In this document: one piece after another, positions 14,201 through 22,636 of the stretch
How positions within the stretch are numbered: position 1 is the first letter of the stretch
Layout of the letters: the number at the start of each line of letters is the position of its first letter
Assembly: GCF_000002235.5 (NCBI RefSeq)
Contig: NW_022145607.1
Coordinates: 34,041,529-34,105,528, forward strand
From: Strongylocentrotus purpuratus
Taxonomy: Eukaryota > Echinodermata > Echinoidea > Camarodonta > Strongylocentrotidae
DNA length: 64,000 nt
Direction: 5' to 3'
The notes under the pieces: model-generated
The model's database searches: none
Told to the model about the DNA's origin: nothing
The model's input: the letters and a program-made list of their open reading frames with translations, nothing else
Translations under genes and position numbers: made by a program

Positions 14201-17200
14201 CATAACCAAGAAAGTTATGGTAACTTTGAAACCATTTAAAGAGGTGTGTAAGACACCTTAGAATTACTAATTTAATATAACCAGAGATTCACGGACAAAA
14301 CAATAAGACGATTAGCCGGTGTAAGTAACGTGATTATTACCATCAACCTTGGATAACCTGTGAAACCAATCGATTAAGGTGCTTACAAGACCAAATAATT
14401 ACTTATTTATCACCACCATCGGTTAACGGATAAAAAACTCGTTGCTTGGTCAAGTGATTATTTGGTCATAAACACGTGATTTACAGAGGTAAGTGGAATC
14501 ACGTTACTCCAGTCGCGTGATAAATTGGTGGTTTTTAGGTTAGATGAAAACGTGAACAGGAGTACCTTTTTTGTTTAAATGAAAGCACGTGTCGATAACG
14601 TTTAAATTTAGTTCAAAAGGCACCATACTTTAAAATCACTTAAAATACACTTCCAAAAGAGGTTACTTTTTAGTGTTTTGTTTATTGGGTATGTTTACTC
14701 CTTTAAAACTCAATTCGACTATCACGTTATGGGGAGGTCCTATACATTCTACCTATACGTTATGAGCATCATCTTAAGTATTACCAAGATTAATAACACG
14801 GACCACATAACAAGGGGAAAAACAACAATCGTTATATACTAACTTCTGTCTGGTTTTCCTTATCCTTGGAAAAAAATATATATGGGGCGGTAAATGACCA
14901 AATTAATTAGACCTCACCAGTCAAACATCAAAAAAGGCTCAAGAAAAAGATTCCATTGCATTATTTTTTTTAGTAATGAATGGCAGCCATGATAAAATTC
15001 TTGCGAAAATACTAAGGAATAAAATACGGATGGTTGCCAAGCGTATTTTAAATTTTAAATTAAAAATGTAATTTTCTGCCAAAAATCATCTTTGTTTTTT
15101 GTTGTTGACCGAATATGTTTAATCTGAGAAAGATTTTCCAATAATATGATATTTATTATGAGTTTGAAATAATAAGTATGTTTAATATGCATTTGATTAT
15201 TTATACTTCACATATATATATATGGCGCAGTGAAAATGAAAGTTTTATTTACTCAGGAATTTGGGGTCGTAAAAGCGAATTATATTTCAAAGTTGTTTAC
15301 ATACCATAAATCTGTCCATTAAAATTCTTGTAGATAGATTAAACATGTAATATATGTAGTTAAGTCACATACGGTAAAAAATTGATCAGATAATGTGATG
15401 GATATGTAATTTTGTTATCCTAAATGAGTTGATGTCTTTTTACATGATGCGCATTTTTGAGTGGAAACGCACTGTGCATGTACTGTAATTAATTCCCACA
15501 TATTAGCATTATTGGTCCATGGACCAAAACAAGAAAAGGCACAGGCCCCCGAGACACAGTCTTAAATAACTTGTGATGTGATGTGATGGATGTGACCACT
15601 AGTACTATTACCTTGGTAACGGATCAACAACATTAGAATTCTTGAAAATGACATAGATATTTCAAGTAACAAAATAGGACCGTTTTCATGGAACGTTTTA
15701 ATAAAGAAAGTGTTTATTGATTAGATATTTACTTGCCTTACGGTAAAATCTGGGGTAAGTCATTATCACATGAAAAATACAATATAATGATAGAAATAAT
15801 ACTCTGTATTCTTAGCGGCAGAAACATATCAGTGCACTAGTGATTAGTCGCTATTATTGTTCCCGACTCTTGCCTTGCAAAATAAGCAGAAAATGTATGA
15901 GAATTTTGATCACATGGTTGTAAAAACGTGGTATAGGGAATATCCACATCATTATAAATACTGCCCTTCATGAGGACCTTGCAATTGTTATTACTCCATC
16001 GTTAGCAGGTACACCTGGGTCGAGAGGGAATATATATATATATATGAAACCAAAATGTTAGGATAGTGCAATGTTCAATTTGAATTTTAGGAGATACTTT
16101 ATCATGGACTAAAAGACATAATTTACCGAATGAATGTGAGCATCTCTGGTTGCAAACAGCAGTGAAGCTGTAGCCGTCTGTCCTTCAGTATCAGGAACGA
16201 AGCGGCAATCGGGATTATAACCAGTCTGGTTAGAATAACACTCGAAAGTAGTTCCATCAGGCATCGTAAGATTTCCCTTGATCTTGAGAGAGCAGCGGGT
16301 TCCTTCTGTGCCACCATCGTGTGAGTCGTAGGCAGGAGCACCGCCTCCGATGCCCTCATAGTGTTCTTTGAACAATCCCCAGCGATAATACCCCCAGGTT
16401 CGGACTAACACGCTATCTATCGACATGAAGATGGAAAAAAAACACGTTTCGACATCCATGCCAACTGCAAAAACTCAAGTGATAAGTCAAGGCAGTAACG
16501 TACCAACACTATGAACATGACGGACAAAGAAAGCGGACAAAATATACAGTTCCTCATTCTACCCTCAACAATTGCTATGGTAGACAAAGGAACATCCCTT
16601 CACTGCCATTATATAAAAATGTGTAGAACAGGTGAATATGCATGTGACACCTGTTCTACAGATTTTTACATAATAGCAGTGAAGAAGGGATGTTCCTTTG
16701 CAATTGTTGAGGGTAGAATGAGGAACTGTATATTTTGTCCGCTTTCTTTGTCCGTCATGTTCATAGTGTTGGTACGTTACTGCCTTGACTTATCACTTGA
16801 GTTTTTGCAGTTGGCATGGATGTCGAAACGTGTTTTTTCCATCATAGTGCAAGCGTTTTGGTATGGGCGTGTGTGTGCCATGGGGGCTTGGTGAAGGGGG
16901 GAGGGAAAGCAAACAACCAAAACCCTCCGACCTGTAAAACTCATGTCGCACGCACCATATGTAAACCTCCATACTTATATCTATATAATAAGATGATGAC
17001 GATAATGATAAGGGTAACATTGGGGATGATAATGATCAGTAATGATGTTCAATTATAGCAAAACATTTGTTTGGGCAAATGCAGTTGTAGACTTTATGTG
17101 TGCAACCGTCAGTAATTTAATTTTATCTACTCATTCTTTGTCAATTCTGTTTTTTAAACGTCACATTTGCTGTCACTACATCAAACAATAACTTTGTTTT

Positions 17201-20129
17201 TTTCTTTTTCTGCCATGCTTTCTGTCAACTGGCAATATGCTTCAAACGATCCTTCGCAAATGTGACAATGTTGTCTTCTGCCAGTTGTAGGCTAGTTCAG
17301 CCTCTGTACCGTTTCCGTGTAGCGCACCCAATCAGCTGATAAAATATCACACCCTCAACGTTGAAAGTAGACCCAGACATTCCTCTCAATTTGGACCCCG
17401 AATGCGACGGGAATTTGGGGATTGCGCGATCAGTGGAGAGACCGAGCTGCGTGTGGGATCGATGCGTGTGAAAGAAGCATAAAAACAAAGAACGGACTTA
17501 ATCTGGACTAGTTGTAGGCCTACACGTAAATGTCATTTTAATCTTAAGCCAAAATGCAGTTTCATAAAATATGCCTACCTGTGTTGCCAAACTTGTCTTC
17601 TCGGTAATGTGTACCTAGAATATAGGCCGGTGTAATGTGTATCAGAGTTCCTTCTTCCCCACATCCTGCAAAGTTATCGACAAACGGTTCGTCATCTCTA
17701 AAGTTATGCACGAGAATGTTTGCAGACTGTGAACTTTCGTTCCTAGCTTTTTGGTATCGGCTCTGGATGGACCAGGTGTTTGGGACCAGAATCTTTATGT
17801 GCCCCCAGTAGACCTGCTGCTTGGTGGCAAGGTAGAGACGCTGAGATGCTGATGTAAACATCGCCTGAGAGAAAGAGAGAGAGAGAGAGAAATGAGAAAG
17901 GGGGATGTAGAGAGAGAGAGAGAGAGAGATAGAGAGAGGGGAGGGAGTGGAGAGATAGACAGAGACAGACAGAGATGGGATTGAGGGGGAAGTTGGAGGG
18001 AGAGACGAAGAAAGACAAGGAAATGAGGGATAGAGTGAAGGAGAGGGAGAGAGAAAGGAGATGAGGAGGGAGATGGAGGTAAAGACAGGAGGATAAAGGA
18101 GAGAGAAAAAATAGAGGGAGATAGTAGGGGAAAGAGGGCGGATATAATGAATTATGAAGACTCTAATCATTGCGTTCACTGAAGTAGATAATATACTAAC
18201 TTTGAGTGGTGGCCACTACGCCCAAGTAATTATATACCCTGATTAAAAAAGGGGTGCAAACCTCTGATCTGCAGTAGATGTCGTAGTCGAGTGGTTTAAG
18301 CTCTTGACTTGAAATTCAAATTTGGCAAGGTATTATTCTACATTTGCCACTCCATACCTAGGAGCGAAACGGGGACCTGGCAGAAGGACTAAAGCCTTGT
18401 GTTAGTTATTGACGTAAGGTCATCAATGACAACGTGAAAGCGTCTGCTGAACAACTCCAGCTTTGTCCATATTTTGCACGTACCAGCAGAACAATTACCC
18501 CAAGCATACCGCCAAGGTACTGAAGCAGTGGTAGTTAATCAGAGTTCTATATATGATGGAGATGCCCTTCTCATCTTTGTGCCTATTATAATTATCCTAT
18601 TACTTATTAAAGAAGAAGTATAATCGAGTGTCTTTTCTCCCAGTCATCGATACTACCTAGTTAAAAGAATATAAGTATGGTAAAGTTTTATATCAATTAG
18701 TAGACCAGCCGAACATTTTTTTAATGGCTCTAGAAAAAGATTCCATTGCATTTTGGGATAATGCATAGCATCCATACCAGAACTCTTGCAAAAATACTAA
18801 GGAATGAGAAACGGGTGAATGCCATGCGCATTTTGTATTAGAAATGTCAATTTTGGCTCAAATTTCAAAGGATAATAAAAAATCATTTATAATTTTTTTT
18901 CTTTAATTATGTATTATCTGAGACAGATCTTTCAATTGATAACAATTTCATTATGAGTTGTACACATGTTAAATATACTTTGGAACGTTGGATATTACAC
19001 ACATTTACATGTATGTCGCAATAAAACATGAAAGTGTGATTAACTCAGAAAATAGGGTTATACAAATTAATTGTACATCAAAGTTTTTTTACACACCAAT
19101 AATCTGTCCATTAAAACAATTTTTTTTTATTAAACATAGAATTTTTTTTGTTGCCACACACAGAAATAAATGTACAGGATACGCATTTGGAGTGAAACAC
19201 ATTTATCATACGTTTATGGCAATTCCAACACATTAGCAGAAAAGCTGAAAAGGCACTCACCCCGCGGTGTGTCTTGGATGTCATTGCACTATATTTGAAA
19301 TTGCATGTGAATTATAGAGTGAACTGGTGACAATTATGACAATGGAAAAGTTATGGAAGCAAAGAATTGGCTTTCATTTGGTCTACATTCTTCTCTTCAT
19401 TTGGATTGGTATATTTGCATTAATTCAACTGACAGTCTAATCACAATGGATTCCGTTTTGAACACAAATCGCTCACTCACCCATGGGGGATAGCTGAAAA
19501 CATGTATCCCTCGATAACGCAACTCTAAGGCTTGTTCTTACATTGAGATAAATTGTGTTGTGGTGATGTGAAATATCACCCTGAAAACAAGAAATTTTAT
19601 ATTTGTACGGTTAACGACGATGTATTGTTATTCTTATTTGTTCAATGCTCTACAATCCTTCTTGAATAAATAAAATTGTTGTTATGCTTGGCTTCCTGTG
19701 AGAAGTGTCAATTGTTGTACAAAAATATTGCCATGCACCTAGTGGATCATGCTGGTTCAAAGGTTCAAAGGTCTAGCGAGCGATCTTTTGCATGCGAACC
19801 AGATATCTCTTTACAACAATAAACAAGAATGCGGAACTATTTGATGTAGCGTGCAAACTCTGAGTAACGCATTAATATAATTTCGTTTTCAATATTGCAA
19901 GCCCGAAGTGCTTCACCATAATATAACCTCTTGTTTGCCCCTTGCTTGTCAAAACCTTCAGAAATGAATCCTCGACTTTCATCAAACTCTGTATCAGCTG
20001 CTGCATACATGGGGTAGTAGTAGTATTCATAGTATGAGTGGTATATGAGTGAAAGAAGAAGAATAAGCAATAGTAGAAGTAGTAGTGGTAGTGGTAGTAG
20101 TAGTGGTTGTAGTAGTAGTAGTAGTAGTG

Positions 20130-20163
<34 letters not shown>

Positions 20164-20169
20164 AAGTAT

Positions 20170-20204
<35 letters not shown>

Positions 20205-20312
20205 ATAGTAGAGGAAGGAGGAGAAGAAGAAGAAGTATCAGCAACAGTAGTACTACATGTAGTAGTGGTAGTAGTAGTAGTAGTAGAAGTAGTAGTAGTA
20301 GAAGTAGTAGTA

Positions 20313-20391
<79 letters not shown>

Positions 20392-20467
20392 AAGTAGTAG
20401 TAGTAGAAGTAGTAGTAGTAGTAGAAGAAGTGGTGATGATGATAATGACACTAGTGTAGTAGTAGTG

Positions 20468-20548
<81 letters not shown>

Positions 20549-20656
20549 ATAGTAGAGGAAGGAGGAGAAGAAGAAGAAGTATCAGCAACAGTAGTACTAC
20601 ATGTAGTAGTGGTAGTAGTAGTAGTAGTAGAAGTAGTAGTAGTAGAAGTAGTAGTA

Positions 20657-20726
<70 letters not shown>

Positions 20727-21101
20727 AAGTAGTAGTAGTAGAAGTAGTAGTAGTAGTAGAAGAAGTGGTGATGATGATAATGACACTAGTGTATTGACAG
20801 TAATGATTCGTTTTGACATTGTCATTCTTAAATCTCAGTTTTCGATTTAATTAGGTTTAATATATTAAACTAAACATTTTGAAATTACAAATAATGAAAT
20901 AAAAGCTCATATTATTAAAGGACTTCTTACTTTGATATTTTCGATAATCTTCAGATCCTCAGGCACGTTCTTGTCGATTGCGATGAGTAGATTCGAATAG
21001 GCGCCATCATTCAGGTTGATGATATTCTTCTGGCCCGTAACTACTCCTACAAGAAATATCTCCAGCAGTAAGAGAAAGGGAATCCTCTTTTGATATTCCA
21101 T
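596..21101 (-). CDS. CLCA-family protein, copy A (complete gene, 12 exons)
   Basis: Joining 12 GT-AG exons (listed separately) gives 952 codons, close to the usual 900-950 of the CLCA family. Order: signal peptide (about residues 1-23), N-terminal CLCA metalloprotease-like domain with the WGYYRWG block (about 160-166), VWA domain from about 317 with MIDAS motif DISES (323-327), beta-rich region, fibronectin-like segment (about 735-860), Pro/Thr stalk of 11-residue repeats (862-904), membrane helix (about 909-928) and a 24-residue tail. Family members are secreted or type I membrane proteins that modulate calcium-activated chloride conductance, and typical ones cleave themselves through HExxH. 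Here that position reads RTWGY (158-162), so protease activity is not expected. Phases agree across every junction and no internal stop was found. Copy B upstream is a tandem paralogue. Naming it CLCA is secure; a specific orthologue number is not. Confidence 0.93.
743..871 (-). repeat. 33-nt coding minisatellite (stalk repeats of copy A)
   Basis: Four in-frame repeats of about 33 nt encode IPASVPTTAEP, IPVSVPSTTEP, IPASVPTTIEP and IPVSVATIKP. They form a Pro/Thr/Ser-rich, probably O-glycosylated spacer between the fibronectin-like domain and the membrane helix. Copy B has only a short SIPANPGYL link at this place, so the array was gained in A or lost in B after the duplication. Confidence 0.9.
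1806..2018 (-). CDS. CLCA copy A exon 11
   Basis: Bounded by AG (2019-2020) and GTAAG (1801-1805), phase 1 on both sides, 213 nt. It encodes [15 protein letters not shown] and PSRIHDLEYTSFSYD followed by [13 protein letters not shown], the fibronectin-like CLCA segment. Copy B's exon is 15 nt longer, with an extra EAAAE-like stretch near its start. Intron 11 (1,129-1,805) carries a poly-C run at about 1,720-1,742. Confidence 0.9.
2655..2800 (+). mobile_element. tRNA-derived SINE remnant (intron 10, copy A)
   Basis: A pol III type A box (TGGCTCAGTCGG) is followed about 40 nt later by a B-box-like GGTTTGAATCC, then a non-tRNA tail. No sound anticodon arm can be folded, so it is a SINE head and not a tRNA gene. 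It is also present in copy B (31,440-31,590), so it predates the gene duplication. Confidence 0.6.
3555..3674 (-). CDS. CLCA copy A exon 10
   Basis: 120 nt, acceptor AG at 3675-3676 and donor GTTTGT below 3555, phase 1 on both sides. It reads [14 protein letters not shown] and [15 protein letters not shown], the family-typical segment following LLDNGSG of exon 9. The split glycine codon across the junction restores the conserved CLCA sequence. Intron 9, on its exon 9 side, holds A-specific insertions. Confidence 0.9.
3830..4600. repeat. old repeat shared by both CLCA copies
   Basis: It starts with a nested palindromic block around GGGATTGATTTCAATCCC (about 3,880-3,960). On the minus strand it contains a short open stretch (4,069-4,320) beginning MISRIKECSDLEELLKTLP, with a near-identical counterpart at 33,740-33,976 in copy B. 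The two agree over about 39 residues and then diverge by frame. It resembles a piece of an old DNA transposon that predates the duplication, but I do not recognise the family and assign no function. Confidence 0.35.
4620..6640 (-). mobile_element. decayed multicopy protein-coding element, class unknown (fossil)
   Basis: Present in copy A only. The minus strand keeps recognisable segments such as FDQAHEQENKIVKG, RMLKEFEEEYFAEDD and HDPIKRNSLAH in the order known from a large multicopy predicted-protein family of corals and other marine invertebrates. I cannot assign that family to a transposon class. The coding region is broken in several places and is not functional. It ends next to the ~160-bp tandem array and both are absent from copy B, so it entered after the duplication or was lost from B. 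Confidence 0.5.
6676..7275. repeat. tandem array of ~160-bp units
   Basis: Nearly four diverged units start near 6,678, 6,843, 7,000 and 7,160 with a GGGGCTCCGGNACGACGCCCC-like block. Each is followed about 80-100 bp later by AATATCGTTCAGTAGGTCCTAAG and a GTACCAAAA motif. A related GGGGGCGGGGCCTCTTAC block near 4,745 suggests the array is tied to the neighbouring fossil element. It is absent from copy B. Confidence 0.75.
7407..7554 (-). CDS. CLCA copy A exon 9
   Basis: 148 nt, acceptor AG at 7555-7556, donor GTGAGC (7401-7406), phase 0 in and phase 1 out. It encodes [34 protein letters not shown] and LLDNGS, which is the hallmark CLCA block (YAxVxxGxxPVxGAxVTA and LLDNGAG in relatives). Reading beyond 7407 is intronic. 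Confidence 0.92.
8034..8168 (-). CDS. CLCA copy A exon 8
   Basis: 135 nt between AG (8169-8170) and GTAAGA, phase 0 on both sides. It encodes [14 protein letters not shown] and [12 protein letters not shown], aligning with AGxWxYxL and LTVTVTSR of other CLCAs. Copy B lacks one codon here. Confidence 0.88.
8188..8345. repeat. (AAT)n microsatellite in intron 7, copy A
   Basis: An imperfect AAT/ATA array begins 20 bp from the exon 8 acceptor. On the transcript it is an ATT-rich run next to the splice site. The orthologous copy B array is longer and partly inverted (36,443-36,690). Confidence 0.9.
9169..9387 (-). CDS. CLCA copy A exon 7
   Basis: 219 nt, phase 0 on both sides, acceptor AG at 9388-9389, donor GTGAAA. 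It encodes [32 protein letters not shown] and SINLPLAQ, matching the CLCA segment after the VWA domain (DSTVGKDTxFxxTW in relatives). Confidence 0.9.
9855..10133 (-). CDS. CLCA copy A exon 6 (second half of VWA domain)
   Basis: 279 nt, phase 0 on both sides. It encodes [20 protein letters not shown], carrying the third MIDAS-type aspartate (D420 of VSDG), then [20 protein letters not shown] and [20 protein letters not shown]. The stretch immediately after SDG (residues about 422-437) is almost unalignable with copy B although both flanks are nearly identical. Confidence 0.92.
11064..11288 (-). CDS. CLCA copy A exon 5 (first half of VWA domain)
   Basis: 225 nt between AG and GTACGA, phase 0 on both sides. 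It encodes [40 protein letters not shown] and LPSAPGHRSRVDFGILSGIE. The family pattern here is GGTSICSGI, where the Thr is a MIDAS ligand; this copy has Arg at that position and copy B has Ile. Confidence 0.9.
11838..12077 (-). CDS. CLCA copy A exon 4 (MIDAS exon)
   Basis: 240 nt, acceptor TTACAG and donor GTAAGTC, phase 0 on both sides. It encodes [37 protein letters not shown] and [14 protein letters not shown]. The [12 protein letters not shown] segment is the conserved APNxQNxxC block of CLCAs and DISES is the VWA MIDAS start. Confidence 0.93.
13010..13665. repeat. CAACTGG/CCAGTTG-rich block nested in the transposon
   Basis: The heptamer CAACTGG or its complement recurs many times on both strands. 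Between about 13,510 and 13,665 it forms a tandem of roughly 60-bp units with GCCAACAGTCAG and ATCAACTGGTG. It may be a separate MITE inserted into the larger element; the ends are not clear. Confidence 0.5.
13738..14280. repeat. 135-bp tandem repeats with dimeric higher order
   Basis: Units start at about 13,738, 13,873, 14,010 and 14,144 with CACACCTNNANNTCAC and contain GTGTTTTAAGACACCTA. Units alternate between a GCGGAACTGCTGG form and an AAAGTTATGG form, giving a ~270-bp higher-order period inside the transposon. Confidence 0.75.
16127..16416 (-). CDS. CLCA copy A exon 3 (degenerate zinc-protease motif)
   Basis: 290 nt, acceptor AG at 16,417-16,418, donor GTAAAT, phase 1 in and phase 0 out. 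With exon 2 it reads [20 protein letters not shown]. Aligned to the CLCA consensus FVHEWAHxRWGVFDEY, the zinc ligands and catalytic Glu of HExxH are R158, T159 and Y162. The remainder ([47 protein letters not shown]) keeps family cysteines and the ATASxxF block. Confidence 0.92.
16430..16843. repeat. 414-bp near-perfect palindrome beside exon 3 acceptor
   Basis: Arms of about 205 bp are almost identical in their outer ~130 bp and slightly diverged near the centre (about 16,638). The inner part (about 16,504-16,771) looks like an inserted TIR element beginning AACACTATGAACATGACGG. The outer parts are an inverted copy of the intron sequence adjoining exon 3, including its polypyrimidine run. 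Copy B has no palindrome at this place (49,571-49,680). Confidence 0.9.
17579..17864 (-). CDS. CLCA copy A exon 2
   Basis: 286 nt, acceptor CTCAG and donor GTAGGC, phase 0 in and phase 1 out. It encodes [38 protein letters not shown] and [17 protein letters not shown], matching the CLCA pattern LFxATxxRxYF, VxILIPxTW and GxCGExGxxIHxTPxFLL. Confidence 0.93.
17865..18145. repeat. giant polypyrimidine tract (transcript strand) before exon 2
   Basis: The plus strand is an almost pure GA tract of about 280 bp starting right at the exon 2 boundary. The transcript therefore carries a CU-rich run directly upstream of the exon 2 acceptor. Copy B keeps a shorter version (50,932-51,145). Confidence 0.9.
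18262..18425 (+). mobile_element. tRNA-like SINE remnant (intron 1, copy A)
   Basis: GTCGTAGTCGAGTGGTTTAAG followed by CTTGACTTGAAATTC resembles the 5' half of a Leu/Ser-type tRNA. The B box is degraded and a non-tRNA tail follows. The same unit occurs in copy B (51,582-51,716), where a LINE later inserted at its end. Confidence 0.55.
20048..20792. repeat. (AGT)n array with ~340-bp higher-order repeat
   Basis: An AGT/GTA array of about 745 bp with interspersed AGA and GGT variants. Landmarks GAGGAAGGAGGAGAAG (20,211 and 20,555) and TGGTGATGATGATAATGAC (20,431 and 20,766) show that a ~335-345-bp segment is duplicated in tandem. It lies in intron 1, about 140 bp from the exon 1 donor. All long reading frames across it are single-residue runs and are not genes. 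Confidence 0.95.
20931..21101 (-). CDS. CLCA copy A exon 1 (signal peptide)
   Basis: 171 nt from ATG (21,099-21,101) to donor GTAAGAAG, phase 0. MEYQKRIPFLLLLEIFLVGV is a classical signal peptide with a Lys/Arg n-region and a leucine core. It is followed by LNDGAYSNLLIAIDKNVPED, the family's N-terminal NGxYxxxxIxIxxxVPED block. This ATG is chosen because it heads the signal peptide and the family motif follows at the usual distance. Confidence 0.92.
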
Positions 21102-21913
21102 CTTCCTTTCAGCAGATACAATTCAGAGTGCACTGTGAGTCTCAGGAGTATTGAGGAATCGTTAGTTATGTCCTGATACCGTTTAGGACATTGTTTATCT
21201 CGTGTGCTAGCAAATTGTGATTTGCTTTGAAAAATTGTAATCCTTGAAATTCATGCAGAATCGAAGTGTGATCATCCAGAGCGAGCAAAGTTCGTTTTAG
21301 TTTGCATACTTGAACGTTTAAAGATAAAGTTGAGTTCTGTTCATGCGATTGCATTGTGAAAAGAAAAGCGGTGTGGAATTGATCAAAAATTTTGTTCATG
21401 TGGCATATAAGTATTGGTGTGTACTGCAAGGTTTTGGAGTCATCAAAATGATAACAAATTTGGACCAGTCTTGGTAAAGTAACAAGCACTGTACACAAAA
21501 GATGTATTTGGAACCACATATAAATCATGTGGCATAAAAATCGGGCCTCATCTTCAAGCTATTACTTGTCATATTTAGAATATAAAGGCATATAAAGAGC
21601 ACTGCTTTTCAGGGAAATAAAATTGTTTGATGTTCTCCCACACTTGCATAATAACAATGATAACCTCTCCCCAGAACTCAACCTTCTCTTTAAGGCTCGT
21701 TCAGATATAACGCAGCAACCCCTCGATGGATTTTTGTTATGGTGATGTAAAGGGTAATATGCTTCAAAACCCTGGATATCATGAAGGACGTCATGTTTTA
21801 TACACCTTTGAAGGGATTCCTCCACCCACCCCCTTTGTGTGTAGTGTCAATGACAATGACATTGACAAGGCATCGAAGGAACCAGTGTACCTAGACATCG
21901 GGTCATCTCTAGG

Positions 21914-22018
21914 GACTTTGAGATTTGCACGTTGACATAGTGGACTACTACATGTGACGGCTTTTTAAGGCACTACGTCACACGTAGCAGTCCACTATGT
22001 CGACGTGCAAATCTAAAA
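21914..22018. repeat. hairpin repeat with ~45-bp arms
   Basis: GAGATTTGCACGTTGACATA and TATGTCGACGTGCAAATCT, together with the neighbouring GTGGACTACTACATGTGACG and CGTCACACGTAGCAGTCCAC, form an inverted repeat around a ~16-bp loop. It looks like a tiny foldback MITE or the fused ends of one. Confidence 0.75.
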
Positions 22019-22402
22019 GTCTCAGTTGCGAAGTTCAGCCCATATCGCCAACATAAACAATTGTAGGTGCTCTCATTCAGGGCCATTGGCAAAGAAAAGA
22101 TACATCCGTATGCATGAATTTACATGTATACAGAAACGAACGAGTTTTGTCACAATCATGAAAGAGAAAAAGTGCATTGTGATTTGGGTGCATAGTCCAT
22201 AATGGTGTATGTGTGTGTGAGTGTGTATTTCCATATAGAGTGTTTGTCCCATAGCGTATTAAAAGAGATAGAGATAGACCATATCGTGGTCATAGGTTAA
22301 ATCATAGAGCTTCCATTGGTTGTCTTCTACTGTAGATCAGCCAAGACGTTGTGCGTGTTTTTTTTTTTGTGTGTTTTTTTTTGGGGGGGGGGCATTAGGG
22401 TA

Positions 22403-22636
22403 TTAAAGGGATAGTTGAGTTCTGTTGCTGAGGGCGCTACACAATATCATTTTGTTGTGAGATAATGAAAAACTGAGTGTCAGATTGAAAGAACATAATA
22501 TTTACATGACAAAATCATCTTTGTTTGATCAAAATCGGTTCAGAGACGGCTGAAATATAACGATTTTTAATACTTGTGTACCACCACAAAATAATATTAG
22601 ATATTTACGGTCTGAAAACATCAACTATCCCTTTAA
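22403..22636. mobile_element. TTAA-flanked MITE (short form)
   Basis: 234 bp bounded by TTAA on both sides, with termini AAAGGGATAGTTGAGTTCTG and ATCAACTATCCCTTT. It matches, in reverse, the right part of the element at 28,979-29,552 over almost its whole length. TTAA targets with short TIRs are typical of piggyBac-like families; no transposase is present. Confidence 0.8.

Larger units (their letters stand above)
12444..14689. mobile_element. 2.2-kb TA-flanked non-autonomous DNA transposon (copy A only)
   Basis: Terminal inverted repeats CCCAATAAACAAAA (12,444-12,457) and its complement (14,676-14,689) are flanked by TA on both sides, as for TA-targeting families. No transposase ORF is present. 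The interior is rich in CACGTGA/TCACGT words and holds two satellite-like blocks listed separately. The surrounding segment (about 12,415-14,990) is missing from copy B. Confidence 0.65.

Noticed and set aside
17562-18179. A 205-codon minus-strand frame as one protein
   Set aside because: Its C-terminal part is CLCA exon 2; the Ser/Leu/Pro-rich N-terminal part is the intronic CU tract read through the acceptor.
19837-20825. Long reading frames of poly-Leu, poly-Ser or poly-Val
   Set aside because: They are translations of the AGT microsatellite in all frames and lack any non-repetitive domain.
22200-22225. (GT)n run as a regulatory or Z-DNA element
   Set aside because: Too short and imperfect to support a specific claim.
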